Position numbers and translations under genes: made by a program. This document shows positions 38,226 to 49,930 of a DNA stretch of 64,000 nt, piece after piece (within the stretch, counting starts at the first letter, position 1; each line of letters starts with the position of its first letter). Below the pieces are notes generated by a model, which saw only the letters and a program-made list of their open reading frames with translations, made no database searches and was not told the DNA's origin. This DNA is from Pardosa pseudoannulata (Eukaryota; Arthropoda; Arachnida; Araneae; Lycosidae), in NCBI GenBank assembly GCA_032207245.1, contig CM063508.1, positions 117,506,917 through 117,570,916 of the forward strand, in the 5' to 3' direction.

Positions 38226-39138
38226 CTTAATAAAAAAAATAATAATAATAATAAATTAGGACTACTATTTTGAATCAGTCAAATGAACTATAATAAATTT
38301 GAGTTAATAAATTTGAGTAGTAAGTTTAAGTATTTTTTTGTCAATAATATACCCAGTAAAAATGGCTGAATATCATACAGATATAACTTTGAGTGCCTCT
38401 AACAACGAATAAATTCTTCAAATGTTCATAAAAAAAATTTCTTGACATTTATAATGTAAAATAAAAATAGATTCCGTATAAAAATCTTTGACATTACTTC
38501 ATCAGAGCAAAATGGTCCAAAATAATGGTTGGTTTTTTTATATTTTACAGATATCACTATGATTAATATGTCTTAATTTGCAGAATGTTAAAATCAATTG
38601 AAAATTTTCTGTCACACACATAATCTGGTGAAATTTTATAAGATTGTACCGAAATAATATACAGCAGGGGTTGTCAAAGAGTACATCTCGACACCTTAGA
38701 AATAATTGAATTTTTCGAAGAGACTCATAAGATGTTGTAAGATTTGAATAACTTTAATTACAGCTTAATCCAACTTCATAGGTTAGAGTATACAGCTTAG
38801 CATGCAAGAAAGATTATCTCTTAGTCACAAGATGGCTTAGCATTTAGCACGGAGCTGGAATCTCGTTGGCAGGCACCCAAAAAATCTCACCGTATACTTA
38901 GAATATGCAACATAAATCTGTAGATCTGAATGTCTTCTTACCAATATATTGACAGATGCAAAACAGGTCCGGAATCAAGATAAAATTCTTCTCTTCCTAG
39001 GATTATAATCTCAGTGGTATCACAAATGCCTTAATATCTGTCCGGATAGACGGCTGGTTGTAATCAAAACTTATCAATCAATAACTTTAAATAACGTCTT
39101 GCAAAAATTAATTTAGATGATGGAATTAAGGCAGGCAA
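38226..39138. other. AT-rich stretch without recognised features
   Basis: A hAT-like end (cagcaggggttgtcaaagag at 38663) has no visible partner. Confidence 0.4.
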
Positions 39139-40454
39139 GATTTAAGGTGGGCAAAAGCCGGCCCGCGGGCCGTATCCGGCCCTTTTGCTTACTTTATCCG
39201 GCCTGTTGAAAAATCCTGCAATCATGCAATTTGTTTAATCTCTTCTATTCTATTTTGTTGAAATCAACAGTATCTGTATGCGTAATTTACGTATAAATAA
39301 TGAAAAATATATAAATAATAGAGAGTGTTATAATTTGAACAGCTGTAACCATATCCCTACTTTAACCTTTTGAGGACAGGTCGTTGATATTTCAACCAAA
39401 TTGATCGAGGATCAAAAGTACGAACTTGGTTTAAATATGCACTATTTTCGTACTATTACTTTTAGGACTGACTTAACACGAGAATCCTGTAAACATCTAC
39501 ACGAATATAAAGAAAACTCCCGTCGTGTAAAAGTTAATGTATGCAACATACATACTCTCATAAAGCGGGTGGTCGGCTTACTACACAGAATTGAACGTGA
39601 CCTCCTCTCACTCTTCGAAGGACGACAGACCGCAGCACGAGTACTGCTTATTTTGATTTAGCACTAGTTGCATAATCGTCATTTCTTTTGAGACTAATGT
39701 TTGTTAAATTGAAAAAAATGGAATTTTTCTAGGTAAAATTTTAAAACATTGGTTTTATTTTATTGTAATAATTAAATTATTTATTTGCAGGCTTTTGTAA
39801 AATGAGTCAATCTAAAAAAAGAAAAGTTGATTTGGAGTGCAGAAATTTCAATGAAGCATGGACGGTAAAATACCTTTTTACAAACATTGATAAGAAAGCA
39901 ATTTGTTTAGTTTGCCAGGAAACAATTGCTGTTTTCAAGGAATACAATTTAAACAGGCATTTTAAATCAAAACATCCATCTTTTCTTTTTATAATTCTAT
40001 TTACTATTATATTTACAAAATGTAATATAAATATAAAAATGTAATAACTATGATCAAAATAAAATAATTTGTATCGTTAAGATATAAATAAATATCAAAA
40101 TAAAATCTTTCATTAACTGATTTATTTAATGACCATTAATTTAATATAATGGATCATATTTCTTTAAAAATTAAGTGACATATTTTACTGGGCACAAATT
40201 GTTCGCATATACACCTAAGTAAGACAATTTATTATTACTATTATCTTTTATTAACTGTCAAATTTCTCTGTCCAAATGCTTTAAAATGATACTTATAGGG
40301 TTTTTGTCAAAAACATTCTTGGGTAGGGAAAAAAAACTCTACCCAAAACGTTCGTATGTGCACAGCGTACGCGGTATAGTTCTCTGGCCCGGGAGACATT
40401 TTGAAAATTTCATTTTGGCCGCGCGTAAAAGTATTTGCCCATCACTGATTTAAG
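39139..40454 (+). mobile_element. hAT element, non-autonomous, with perfect 8-bp target duplication
   Basis: The 8 bases GATTTAAG flank the element exactly (39139-39146 and 40447-40454), the target-site length of hAT transposons. The left end starts GTGGGCAAAAGCCGG. The right end, in reverse, starts AGTGATGGGCAAATAC, so TGGGCAAA is shared and the left end seems to have lost a few terminal bases. Both subterminal regions are GC-rich and CpG-bearing (gccggcccgcgggcc; ggccgcgcg). Inside lies the start of a BED-finger protein (39802). At 1300 bp it lacks the catalytic domain, so it is an internal-deletion derivative of a longer autonomous element. Confidence 0.88.
39802..40044 (+). pseudogene. 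N-terminus of a hAT BED-finger transposase-like protein
   Basis: The frame starts MSQSKKRKVD, a basic nuclear-localisation-like start, at an ATG a few bases after an acceptor-like sequence (ttatttgcag at 39781-39790). It then has the zinc finger: C-x2-C in CLVCQE (about residues 35-40) and H-x4-H in NRHFKSKH (about 52-59). This is the DNA-binding BED finger found at the front of hAT transposases of the ZBED5/GTF2IRD2-like group. After SKHPSF the sequence switches to a hydrophobic run and stops, at the internal deletion that removed the hAT dimerisation and RNase-H-like domain. It cannot be an active transposase; a bare DNA-binding fragment is conceivable if expressed. Confidence 0.8.
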
Positions 40455-41454
40455 GTATAAATGCATATCGAGTCTAATTTAACGATTTAAGGAATTATGT
40501 AGTTATTAATAGGTTCACGCAGTCAATTATTTTATTTTACTAGTTTAGAAACTACTTTAAGATTTTCATTAAAAAAACAGTCGATTTTCTTTTTTGAGCT
40601 TTGATTTATAACTCAACTGCGTTTCTATAACATAATTTTGTACATATTTGCGTTCGTCACACTACGGGGCGTATAACACGCATCTACCAGCGTTCCCTTA
40701 ATGCACTTGCATGCAAGAGCCCTTAATGCACTAGCATGACACTCGGGTGTCAATCTTTCCTGTGGACAACACAAGAGTTCGGTCACGATAAAATATCATT
40801 ATCTTATTTTCTTCTTTGTGGTACCGTGAATTATACTACTAATTGTTGCTTGTTAGTTTTCAAGAAAACTAATGATGCTCATTAATTTCAGTAAAGTTTT
40901 GATTGTGTTTGTGCGTGTTCTAATGAGCTTGAACCAATTGATTCCATTTGGCTGTTATGGCATGTCTCTGTAAATAAAGTAGACCTTTCTCATGTGGGAG
41001 GGTCAGTCAAAAGACTAAAAACTCCGCTCTGGTAAAATGTTTTTTTAAACAATTGGTCAACAGCAAAAGAAAACAACTAATGGATTCTTAACTAGTGGTA
41101 ATTGATGTCTAAAATTTGACCTCGCAAAATACTGTATTCTCAGCATAAAAAATGTACATGAGGATCAAAGCAAGTACTTTTGAAGAATAAAGTGTACTAT
41201 ATGTAATGGAACATATTAAAATTGATTCTTAAGGATGTTTTTTGAAGACTTTTAGGTATTGCAACATCACAGCTCTAAAACATGCATTTTGGTAGCGTTT
41301 TGCTCGAGCGGGGTTCTTCAAAGACCTCATAAGGGTGACATCACCGAACACGAGATGGAGAAAATGAAGGGTTTATTTCATATTTACATCTATTTACACA
41401 ATGTGCATTTTTCGGCAAGTTTATTCCTTCTCGCCTTCCGAACAACAACTCTCT
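40455..41454. other. Mostly AT-rich stretch
   Basis: A short duplicated motif (cttaatgcactWgcatg) occurs at about 40696-40740. No gene is supportable. Confidence 0.4.
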
Positions 41455-41640
41455 AAGCGTCTCTCTCTACAGTAAACGACGCTCGGCCGCTGTGACGTCA
41501 CTCGTAATCCACCACACCCCTCCTTTCAGAAGAGAGCGTAGGAATGGGAGTATGCAGGCATGAAGATCCCCTCCCCCAGATAGAAAGGATCATTTCCCAT
41601 TTTCCCTTTCCACTGACGTCAGAGCTAGCCGTAAACAGAA
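41455..41640. promoter_or_regulatory. GC-rich patch with two consensus CRE palindromes
   Basis: Two full TGACGTCA palindromes, binding sites for CREB/ATF-type factors, occur at about 41492-41499 and 41614-41621. Between them are CpG-bearing and pyrimidine-rich segments (gacgctcggccgct; cacacccctcctttcag). Two 8-bp perfect sites 122 bp apart in AT-rich DNA is unusual. No TATA box or coding exon is clear. Candidate regulatory element. Confidence 0.35.
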
Positions 41641-42994
41641 AATCAAATACAAATTACAGTGAAATAGTTTCCAGTAGCGTGGTACTACAGTATAAATAAC
41701 TTGCTCTTGGTATCGGTTTCATGGTATTCAGTTGAATGATGTGAAGTGGAATCAATATCTTCTAAATATGTTGTAATTATTTCTAGTAAGCTTCACAGAC
41801 GGCTAAGAGAACAGGCCTTAAGATAACCTTTCTTACAAAAAAATGACTGTATGACTGTATTCTTTAACTAGTATATGTCATGTGTATATATCAAATCGAA
41901 ACAGACAAATCTATAATTTATAAAACATGAAAAAAGTAAATACGTCATTTAATAAGAAAATGTTTTTCTATCACTCAACAACTTCCCAATACGGTGTACA
42001 TAACTCAACTGTAAAACATCACTAGAACCTTCAGTATATTACTTCATATTAAGACTTTATTTATTTCTCATTAAAGCGAGCAAGACAATTGTAGAATGAT
42101 AACGGCTTGTAAAGAATGATTGCACCTTTGTCCTACATGTTTTAGATCTTTGTCTTGCTTAACATAGATGTTTTTGTTCCTCTAACGTGGACATCGAGAT
42201 AATCATTCTTAAATGGCTCTTCTTTTCAAATGAAATTTCAAATATTTATACATTTGAGGGCAGATTAAAGCAGGTATTAAAGATAGATACTTTATTTTTA
42301 GTATTTCACATTACTACTTATATTTCATACAGTATTTACTACTTATGATTTATACTTATTACTTACTATACCTCATTCAGCTCATCGCAAACATAGTTAG
42401 GAATGGTTTACAGAAAATTTTAGCCATTTATAATTTTCAGATAATTTTTGAAACTAGTAACAGCTTTGTCATTTAAAACTTCTCATATTTATCTTAGAGT
42501 AGAATAAGATTGTTTTTCTCTTGTTTGGTCATATAAAAAACAGGCTATACTAGAAAAATAAAGAAAACAGCCATTTTACCTATTCACTTTTAGATTTTTA
42601 GATCAGAGATTGTAAATTTGCATTTTTAACTTAAAACATTAGTCTTTTGAATTAAAATTTTAGAAGAAACTTACATTATTAAATTATATACTTTTTGTTA
42701 CCATGGGGTTCTCTCAGTGTATGTTTTAGATTCTAGTTTATATTATTTTTAACTTTAATGTACTTCATATTTAATATATTAAATCCAATAAATTGTACAA
42801 TCTCCAAGATAAATTTGAAAGAAAATATTTTTTTATTCTGTACTAATAATTACTTGCATACTAATTTGGGGTATATTTTATATCAAGTAGGAAAAAATTG
42901 TTTTCCTTCATGTAACATTTCTTAACATAATCATACATATCCTTCAATTTAGTTACTTGTTGTAAAAAAATTAAATTACCGATAGGTTAGGATT
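41641..42994. other. AT-rich stretch without recognised features
   Basis: No supportable feature. Confidence 0.4.
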
Positions 42995-43165
42995 TGTTTG
43001 GAACACTACGGTCTACTTTTTGCAACATGAGGGCTAATGAGCCCGGGACCTACTGCTTAAAGCCGATTCCGAACGGTTACGAACATCCATACCACAGTGG
43101 AATTCGAACTCATGAACTTCGGTACTCAAGATTAACACCCTAACCATTCGGCCATCATTCCACAA
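42995..43165 (-). mobile_element. SINE, shared family, best-preserved copy
   Basis: Read on the minus strand: gatggccgaatggttagggt (box A-like), then gagttcgaattcc (box B-like), then the body with tatggatgttcgtaaccg, gtaggtcccgggctcattag and ccctcatgttgcaaaaagta, ending gaccgtagtgttcc. Box A and box B lie about 45 bases apart, as in a tRNA gene. It abuts the 82-bp minisatellite. Confidence 0.85.
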
Positions 43166-43224
43166 ACTGCCATTCGGAAATAAGTTGAGCTTTAAGCATT
43201 CTAAAACTACTCGTATAAATGTTG

Positions 43225-44345
43225 ATATTATTCAAAAATAATATTTTAACAACTGAGAAGAGGGTGAGATTTTCTCATTGTTGAACTACTATTGTATACA
43301 ATTTTGATGTTATTCAAAAATAATATTTTAGCAACTGAGAAGTGGGTGAGATCTTCTCATTGTTGAACTACTATTGTATACAATTTTGATGTTATTCAAA
43401 AATAATATTTTAGCAACTGAGAAGTGGGTGAGATCTTCTCATTGTTGAACTACTATTGTATACAATTTTGATGTTATTCAAAAATAATATTTTAACAACT
43501 GAGAAGAGGGTGAGCTTTTCTCATTGTTGAACTACTATTGTATACAATTTTGATGTGATTCAAAAATAATATTTTAGCAACTGAGAAGTGGGTGAGATCT
43601 TCTCGTTGTTGAACTACTATTGTATACAATTTTGATGTTATTCAAAAATAATATTTTAGCAACTGAGAAGAGAGTGAGCTCGTCTCATTGTTGAACTACT
43701 ATTGTATACAATTTTGATGTTATTCAAAAATAATATTTTAACAACTGAGAAGAGGATGAGCTTTTCTCATTGTTGAACTACTATTGTATACAATTTCGAT
43801 GTTATTCAAAAATAATATTTTAGCAACTGAGAAGTGGGTGAGATCTTCTCATTGTTGAACTACTATTGTATACAATTTTGATGTTATTCAAAAATAATAT
43901 TTTAGCAACTGAGAAGTGGGTGAGCTTTTCTCATTGTTGAACTACTATTATATACAATTTTGATGTTATTCAAAAATAATATTTTAGCAACTGAGAAGAG
44001 GGTGAGCTTTTCTCATTGTTGAACTACTATAGTATACAATTTCGATGTTATTCAAAAATAATATTTTAGCAACTGAGAAGTGAGTGAGATCTTCTCATTG
44101 TTAAACTACTATTGTATACAAATATGATGTTATTCAAAGAAAACATTTAACAACTGTGTAGAGGATGATAACTTTATATCGTCTGATTGTTGAACTACTA
44201 TTGTATACATTTTTATTGTTAATCAAAAATAATATTTTAGAAACTGTGTAGAGGGTTGTAGAGGAGTATCAAACATAATATTTCAGATCATCTTATTGTT
44301 GAAATTAGTGTATAATTTTTTTAGGTATTCAAAGATATATTTTAG
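43225..44345. repeat. 82-bp minisatellite, about 11 clean copies plus decayed ones
   Basis: The unit (gttattcaaaaataatattt ... gaactactattgtatacaat) recurs exactly every 82 bases (43309, 43391, 43473, 43555, 43637, 43719, 43801, 43883, 43965, 44047, 44129). At least two diverged units follow to 44345. Two main variants alternate: one with gtgggtgagatcttctc, one with agagggtgagcttttctc. Each unit contains a short inverted repeat (tgagaag with cttctca in the first variant). No coding frame. Confidence 0.97.
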
Positions 44346-44517
44346 CACCTGTGTAACAGTTCACTTTTTTAAAGAATTAGATGATCTTCTCTGACATTCA
44401 AATAAAACAAGTTTACATAAAGCGCAATAAAAGCTGTCTATAATGTAATTGATAGTCATAAAAATCACGTGATGTCCACATCAGATTCTTTTTAATTTAA
44501 GATTTTTAAGAATGTTT

Positions 44518-44645
44518 CATTCATATATTTATTGCTTGAATTTTTATAGGTTTTATTCTGCCAAAGGTACAGAAATAAATACCCTTTGAAGAATTTCCTA
44601 AATCCGTAATTCTGATTTTCACAGGCATAATATTACAGGCAATAT
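44518..44645. repeat. Direct repeat flanking the 44.7-46.0 kb element, left copy
   Basis: The order ttttataggtttYatt, ccaaag, acagaaataaatac, cctttgaagaatttYctaaa, ctgtaattctg, ttacaggca is repeated at 45998-46120. Confidence 0.65.
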
Positions 44646-45081
44646 ATGTTTAATGTCAATGAATAAGCCTTAAGTATGTTTTATGGAACTACTTTGATAT
44701 ACCCCCCAAATCGAAAATTTGGCGACTTTTTTTCTCGCCAAGATGGATTCTCGCTAAATACAAATAATTAATACATAATATGGAAATTAATAATTAATAA
44801 TTAATACGGAATCATGAAATACAAAAAAGTAACCTAAAAAATACAATAAGTACATAAAAAATACAAATAAATGGCATTGAATAACATATTATATGTAATT
44901 TACACACAAAAATTTTAACAAATACAATGGAAAATACGTGTCCGCAATCTAATAAAAAAGAATTATTTATACAGAAATTTTGAATTCCTCCCGATTTACC
45001 CCAGCAGCAACATTAGCCGCTAAACATGATTTACGAAACATGTACATCGAAGGCCAATTGAAAGCTAAAAGATAAAAATAA

Positions 45082-45658
45082 TTAACCCCTTCCGGTATGA
45101 TTTAATAATGAAAAACTGTGCATGAAATAACCATTTAATTTTTACTTAAAAAACTTGTTTCATTTTACAATTCTTACATATTCTTAATTAAAATCCACTT
45201 TTTACATAGTGTTAAATAATATCAGAAACAGTAAAATTAAGAAAATATCAAAGCAAAACATTAATAAGGTATACAGATAATAGTCTTCAAGCTAGTGGTA
45301 CTTTTCAAAACAAAGTGCAAAGGAATTCTTAATTGTTTACACCGCCAAGTAGTCTCCCTTTTAATTTGATTCTTGTAACACACACGGCATTTCTTAGTAG
45401 ATTTTCTTTTATTCTGACTCATTAATTTGGCAATGACTTGTACCAAGAAATTCTAAGTAAACAATATGCAATAGTGACTTGTGATTTTCACATGTGATAA
45501 AAGTGTTGCCAAATTCAGTACACTAGAAATTTTAAACTAAATTAATTATCATATTTAACAGTAACTTTAATCGCATGACGAGTGTAGCTCGTCATTGTGC
45601 GGTATGGAATGAAAAACTAATGACGAGCTAGACTCGTCATTTTACTGGAAGGGGTTAA
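45082..45658 (-). mobile_element. piggyBac derivative (569 bp) with TTAA target duplication
   Basis: The element 45086-45654 starts CCCCTTCCGGTATG. Its right end, in reverse, starts CCCCTTCCAGTAAA. TTAA flanks both ends (45082-45085 and 45655-45658). Near the right end are two subterminal palindromes, atgacgag..ctcgtcat (45575-45595) and tgacgagctagactcgtca (45621-45639), which look like transposase-binding sites. Inside is the C-terminal zinc-finger end of a piggyBac transposase on the minus strand. This links the TTAA-flanked elements of the window to the piggyBac superfamily by protein evidence as well as by ends. Confidence 0.87.
45261..45446 (-). pseudogene. C-terminal zinc finger of a piggyBac transposase
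   Basis: The 61-residue frame contains KKCRVCYKNQIKRETTWRC followed by KQLRIPLH. This is the cysteine-rich C-terminal domain of piggyBac transposases (C-x2-C, basic linker with RET, W-x-C, then a PL-C/H), which binds the subterminal repeats. The second cysteine of the W-x-C-x2-C pair is replaced by Leu and the end is degenerate. The catalytic DDD domain, which should lie upstream (towards higher coordinates), is absent. The element kept only its 5' end and the last part of the transposase gene, a common form of internal deletion. Non-functional. Confidence 0.75.
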
Positions 45659-45997
45659 TAGAAAAAAAAATATAATTGGAAAATACAACCAGATTTGCAG
45701 CAAAATACAGCAAGTCAGAAATCCGCTTGATCACTTCACAAAGAAATAGCGAATGAATGAAATGGCGGTAAAACATATATGAAATCCAAAAATTGTTGCC
45801 ACAAAATTTTAAAAAAAAACTCATAAAATGGTACAAAATACAAGAAATTACTAAATTTGGCAACAGCAAAAACCTAAAAGCTGATAAAACCTAAATTGGC
45901 AACACCAAAATAAGAAACAGCAACCCTAAACGTCCGTAGGGAGTGCCAGATTTGGCGCGTAATTTTTGGGGATATATCAAAGTTGTACCTGTTTTAT

Positions 45998-46120
45998 TAA
46001 TGTATTTATTGTTTAGAATTTTATAGGTTTCATTATACCAAAGAAGTATAAACAGATACTCCTTGAAGAATTTACTAAACCTGTAATTCTGTTTTCCACC
46101 GGTATAACGTTACAGGCAGG
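45998..46120. repeat. Direct repeat flanking the 44.7-46.0 kb element, right copy
   Basis: Partner of 44518-44645: ttttataggtttcatt, ccaaagaag, cttgaagaatttactaaac, ctgtaattctg, gttacaggcag. It may be a duplicated host segment or part of a larger repeat. Confidence 0.65.
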
Positions 46121-49100
46121 GAAACGTGTGTCACAAGTCCCTTTACAAAGAAAGTGATCATCCAAGGCATTGACTAGATCATAGAAATATTCTATGAAAG
46201 TTTGAGTTTCCTCATTAATGTTAACAAAGTAAATATTAATTAGGTCTAAGTAGTATAGTTTAACTAATTAAGTTGTATAGTTTACTTAATGTTTCTCATA
46301 CGCATATCTAAGAATAAAATGTTACTTGTTATACGTGAATTAAGTACGGCAGTTCTTTACAGAATTTAAACAGCTTATCGCATTCCTATATTTTACAATA
46401 TTAACCATCATAGAATGCTTGAGTATTTTGAGCCCCATATCAGTATAAAATAGAGTGATAATTTTTTTAATTATATTTTTTTCATTCGTTTACATTTTAC
46501 TTTAATATTTAATACAAAAGACATCATAATTTGTGCTATTATGGCTACCTATATTTTATTAGAAAATTTATTTTAGATTTATATATTTGATATTTGCTTC
46601 TTAAAATAATAATTATTGCTTTATAAAAATATTACTTCTTAAAATAATAATTATCATTTAATAAAAATATATTAAGAATTTGTTCAACATTTTAGAAATC
46701 TTAGCATTCGTTATCCATATTTTCAATACTTATATATGTATTAGTGACTCAGAAGTAACTGAAATCACAATCGTATTAAATTTTATGTACTATAGCTTCT
46801 TTTTATAGATCTTTCTATAAAACAATCTTAATAAATAATGTTTCAAAAGAAAGAAATATTCCAATCTAAAAAAAATGGGTAAAAATATTTTTTTAATTAA
46901 TTGTATTTTATTTTTATTTTATATTCTATAAGTAAATTTAATAAGTTTATTTCATATTTTATACAAAGAAGTTTGTTTTAAAAACTTATTTTAATCATAT
47001 GAAAGGGGGATGAGAGAACAGGGTCATGGAACCTATTGAAACAGTGTATAAAGGTTTTATTGTGACAATGAAAATTTAATAATCTTTGAAGTGATTAAAT
47101 TTGTACTTAAAATTTTCACTTAATTTTACCTAAATAAGTAACACTAATAACATATTAAATTTTCAAGTAAATTAATTAACAAACCAAATGTATTTGTTTT
47201 AAAGGTCCACTGTCATCATAATTATGTATTTTTTTTTACATGCGAGTATATCGACATAGGTCACAAAGTTTTGTCACAGAACCAGATGAACTCACAGATC
47301 GAAATATACTGTTCTATAAAAATTACACAAATCTATTTATAAAGAAGAGAAAGAATGAAAACGTTACTGAATTTCCAACCGGATATTAATTCTGTTGCCA
47401 CCAGTATTGACAATGTTAATGTCTCTTTGTAATAATAGTAGAAAATAAAAGTAAGATATAAAGAATATGTGATTAAAAAAGTTTGAAACTTTGGAAACGG
47501 AAATCAGTAAAGCTTTCGAAGAATGGGTTTATTGTTTGCTCATATGTATTTCAAATAAACGGACACAAGGAAAATTTTATGTATGACAACATTTAGGTAT
47601 TTCATTTGCTTTTGAAAGCGAAAGAACGCTATTCAAAGTATTGTTGAATGACTAACAATTAATAATGAAGTGAAAAATAATTGATGAAAATACCTATCCT
47701 TCGACTTTTTATACTCATAGGAAAGAAAAGTAATAATTTTTGCTAGTCGTATTTTGTTTTTACTTTTACAAAACGTATGAACACTAATCATATAAATAAT
47801 ATCTGTCCATTAGCTATGCTAACAGATTATCTTATGAACTTAAGTAAAAATGTGCATTACCAATGAATCAGGCAGATTAGTAGCAAATAAACTGTTACTT
47901 CGGATTGCCGGAAGTAATTCAAAAGTAGATAGTAAACTACAATTTTGCTTTATTGTACGTATTCAAATTTTAGTATATCCAAGTCTAAGCGAATTCGAAT
48001 TAACGTGTTCACATATACTGACTCAAACATAACTCCAAAAACAGTATTTTCGGACTCAGGGAGATCCCAAACGTGAAAATTAATTGAGATCTAGAAGTCG
48101 AATTTTTAGACGGTTGAAATACTTTTCCAATACTTCGTATACGAAAAAGTAGAAAGTATTAAAGCCATACTTCGATTTTTATTAATGCTTGTAGCTCGTG
48201 ATATATATTAAATGTTGTGACAAAACCCTAATATCCTCCATGGTCTACGCCTACAGCGCCACTCTATTGGACAATTTCGTGAACTTTCTTAAACATCTCA
48301 ACACTCTTCTAGTTCGAATATCGGCGGCATAGCGGAACATGACTTTTTTTCACTTTCCCTGAGATAAATTTTTTGCAACTTATTCATTAATAATTTTCCT
48401 TCTGTAATTATTTTATGCAATAACTGTGTTTTATTAAATTCATTTGTAAGTGTACATCTTTTTTTTATTTGGGTAACTGTGCCACTTATTTTTTTTTACT
48501 AGTGGGTTACGCATTGCTACAGCATTTAATTATTTTTATGCAGGAATATATATTTGTTATTAACTGAAATAATAAAAAATAATCTTAGTATTACAGAAAT
48601 CTCCCTAAATGGAAAATTTTTCATTCAAATATGAATCAGACAATGTCCGAAGAAGGCCGATGTCTTATGATATGGGGATTTGCGGATTCTAACCACAGAA
48701 TATAGACACAGGAAGAAGGGAAGGTGCCATAAAGGTAATGTAAACCTACAGGCAAAAGATGTGATCTTCGCGAGCCTCGTTAGAAAAGCAACTTCCCTGC
48801 TGAGATTCAGCTGATTCACACGTATTAAATAAATAATTGGTATTAAATATATAATTTATTAAATCGTATTTTGATTTTGTTTTTTAAATTATTAATTTTG
48901 TACATTTCAGATATAGTTTTTTAAAACAAATTCCATGTAGATTATATATTTGTAGTATATGCTAACACTTACGCATTGTTGAGGTTAATTTTTTATTACG
49001 TTTTAGATAAAAAGAAATTTGTTAAACAGATAGCTGTGTATGACGCTAAATTTTAGTTCGTCAGAGATACGTAGTCTATATTATTCTTTAGAAATGTGAT

Positions 49101-49553
49101 TTATTGTTAAAGCGCTGTGACATCACTACGCCAAGGCATAGCCAATATCTTTTAAACAGCAGCAGGTATTGATCAAACATCTAATGAATCTTGTAAGGAG
49201 ATTTCCCTGTCTAACAGCAAGAGATCATTCGAATTTTAAACTTTAAGCACGTTTTCTCTAATTTGTTTTAACCCTATTGATGGCATGATTATTTGTAGCA
49301 GTTCATAGTTGGTTTTAAGCATTAGTTATTCACCTAATTAGCTCTTGTGTTGAAAAAAATTATCATAATGCAACTAGCCATCTGTAAAAACACAAAAATT
49401 AAGTCTTTATCTGAATAATTATTCTTAATTATGATAAACAATATTATTTTATTACGGTAGATACCTTAATTTGCCAACAAAAACAAATCTTTTTGTCAAA
49501 TCAACAGAAAAACGGTTGGAACACTCTACAGTAATCTTTATTATATAATTTTA
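46121..49553. other. AT-rich stretch with one small palindrome
   Basis: At 48117-48160 an imperfect hairpin (aatactttt ... cgtatacg ... aaagtatt) stands out. A GC-moderate patch at 48620-48820 has no recognisable frame. No gene is supportable. Confidence 0.4.
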
Positions 49554-49866
49554 TTAACACATTGTACGCTGGACACGTACTAGTAAGTTTTCTGACGATT
49601 GATACTTGAGCGCGGGTCACCTGCTAGTACGAGTTAGTATAACAACATGGTTTGTTTGTGAGTACAAAAATAACGGTATATACAGGAAAACGAAGCCAGA
49701 AGTTCTTCTCTTTCATTTTTTTTATAATGTAAAACAGTTTATATACAACAGAATTTTAAAAAATTAAAACTACATACTACTATTTCTGTTTGATTTTTCA
49801 TATTTACTATACTATTATAAATTTATTCCCTAAAAAATATTTTTCTTTACAAAAATCTTGTGCTTG

Positions 49867-49930
<64 letters not shown>

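Larger units (their letters stand above)
44692..45982. mobile_element. Element with CTTTGATATAYCCCC terminal inverted repeats
   Basis: The left end reads CTTTGATATACCCCCCAAA. The right end, in reverse, reads CTTTGATATATCCCCAAAA. Both are followed by a GGCG/GCGCCAAA block inside. The target duplication is unclear, so the superfamily is open. A TTAA-flanked piggyBac derivative (45086-45654) sits inside it, making this the older insertion. Removing that insert leaves about 720 bp with no transposase frame. Confidence 0.5.

Noticed and set aside
38663..38700. hAT-like end cagcaggggttgtcaaagag
   Set aside because: No inverted partner or 8-bp target duplication was identified.
39360..39661. A further TTAA element (ttaaccttttgaggacagg) inside the hAT copy, similar to the end at 1531
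   Set aside because: Only one end is visible; the other boundary and TTAA could not be found, so it was not annotated as an element.
39401..39661. 86-residue plus-strand frame inside the hAT element
   Set aside because: No similarity to hAT transposase parts, and it precedes the acceptor-like site of the BED exon.
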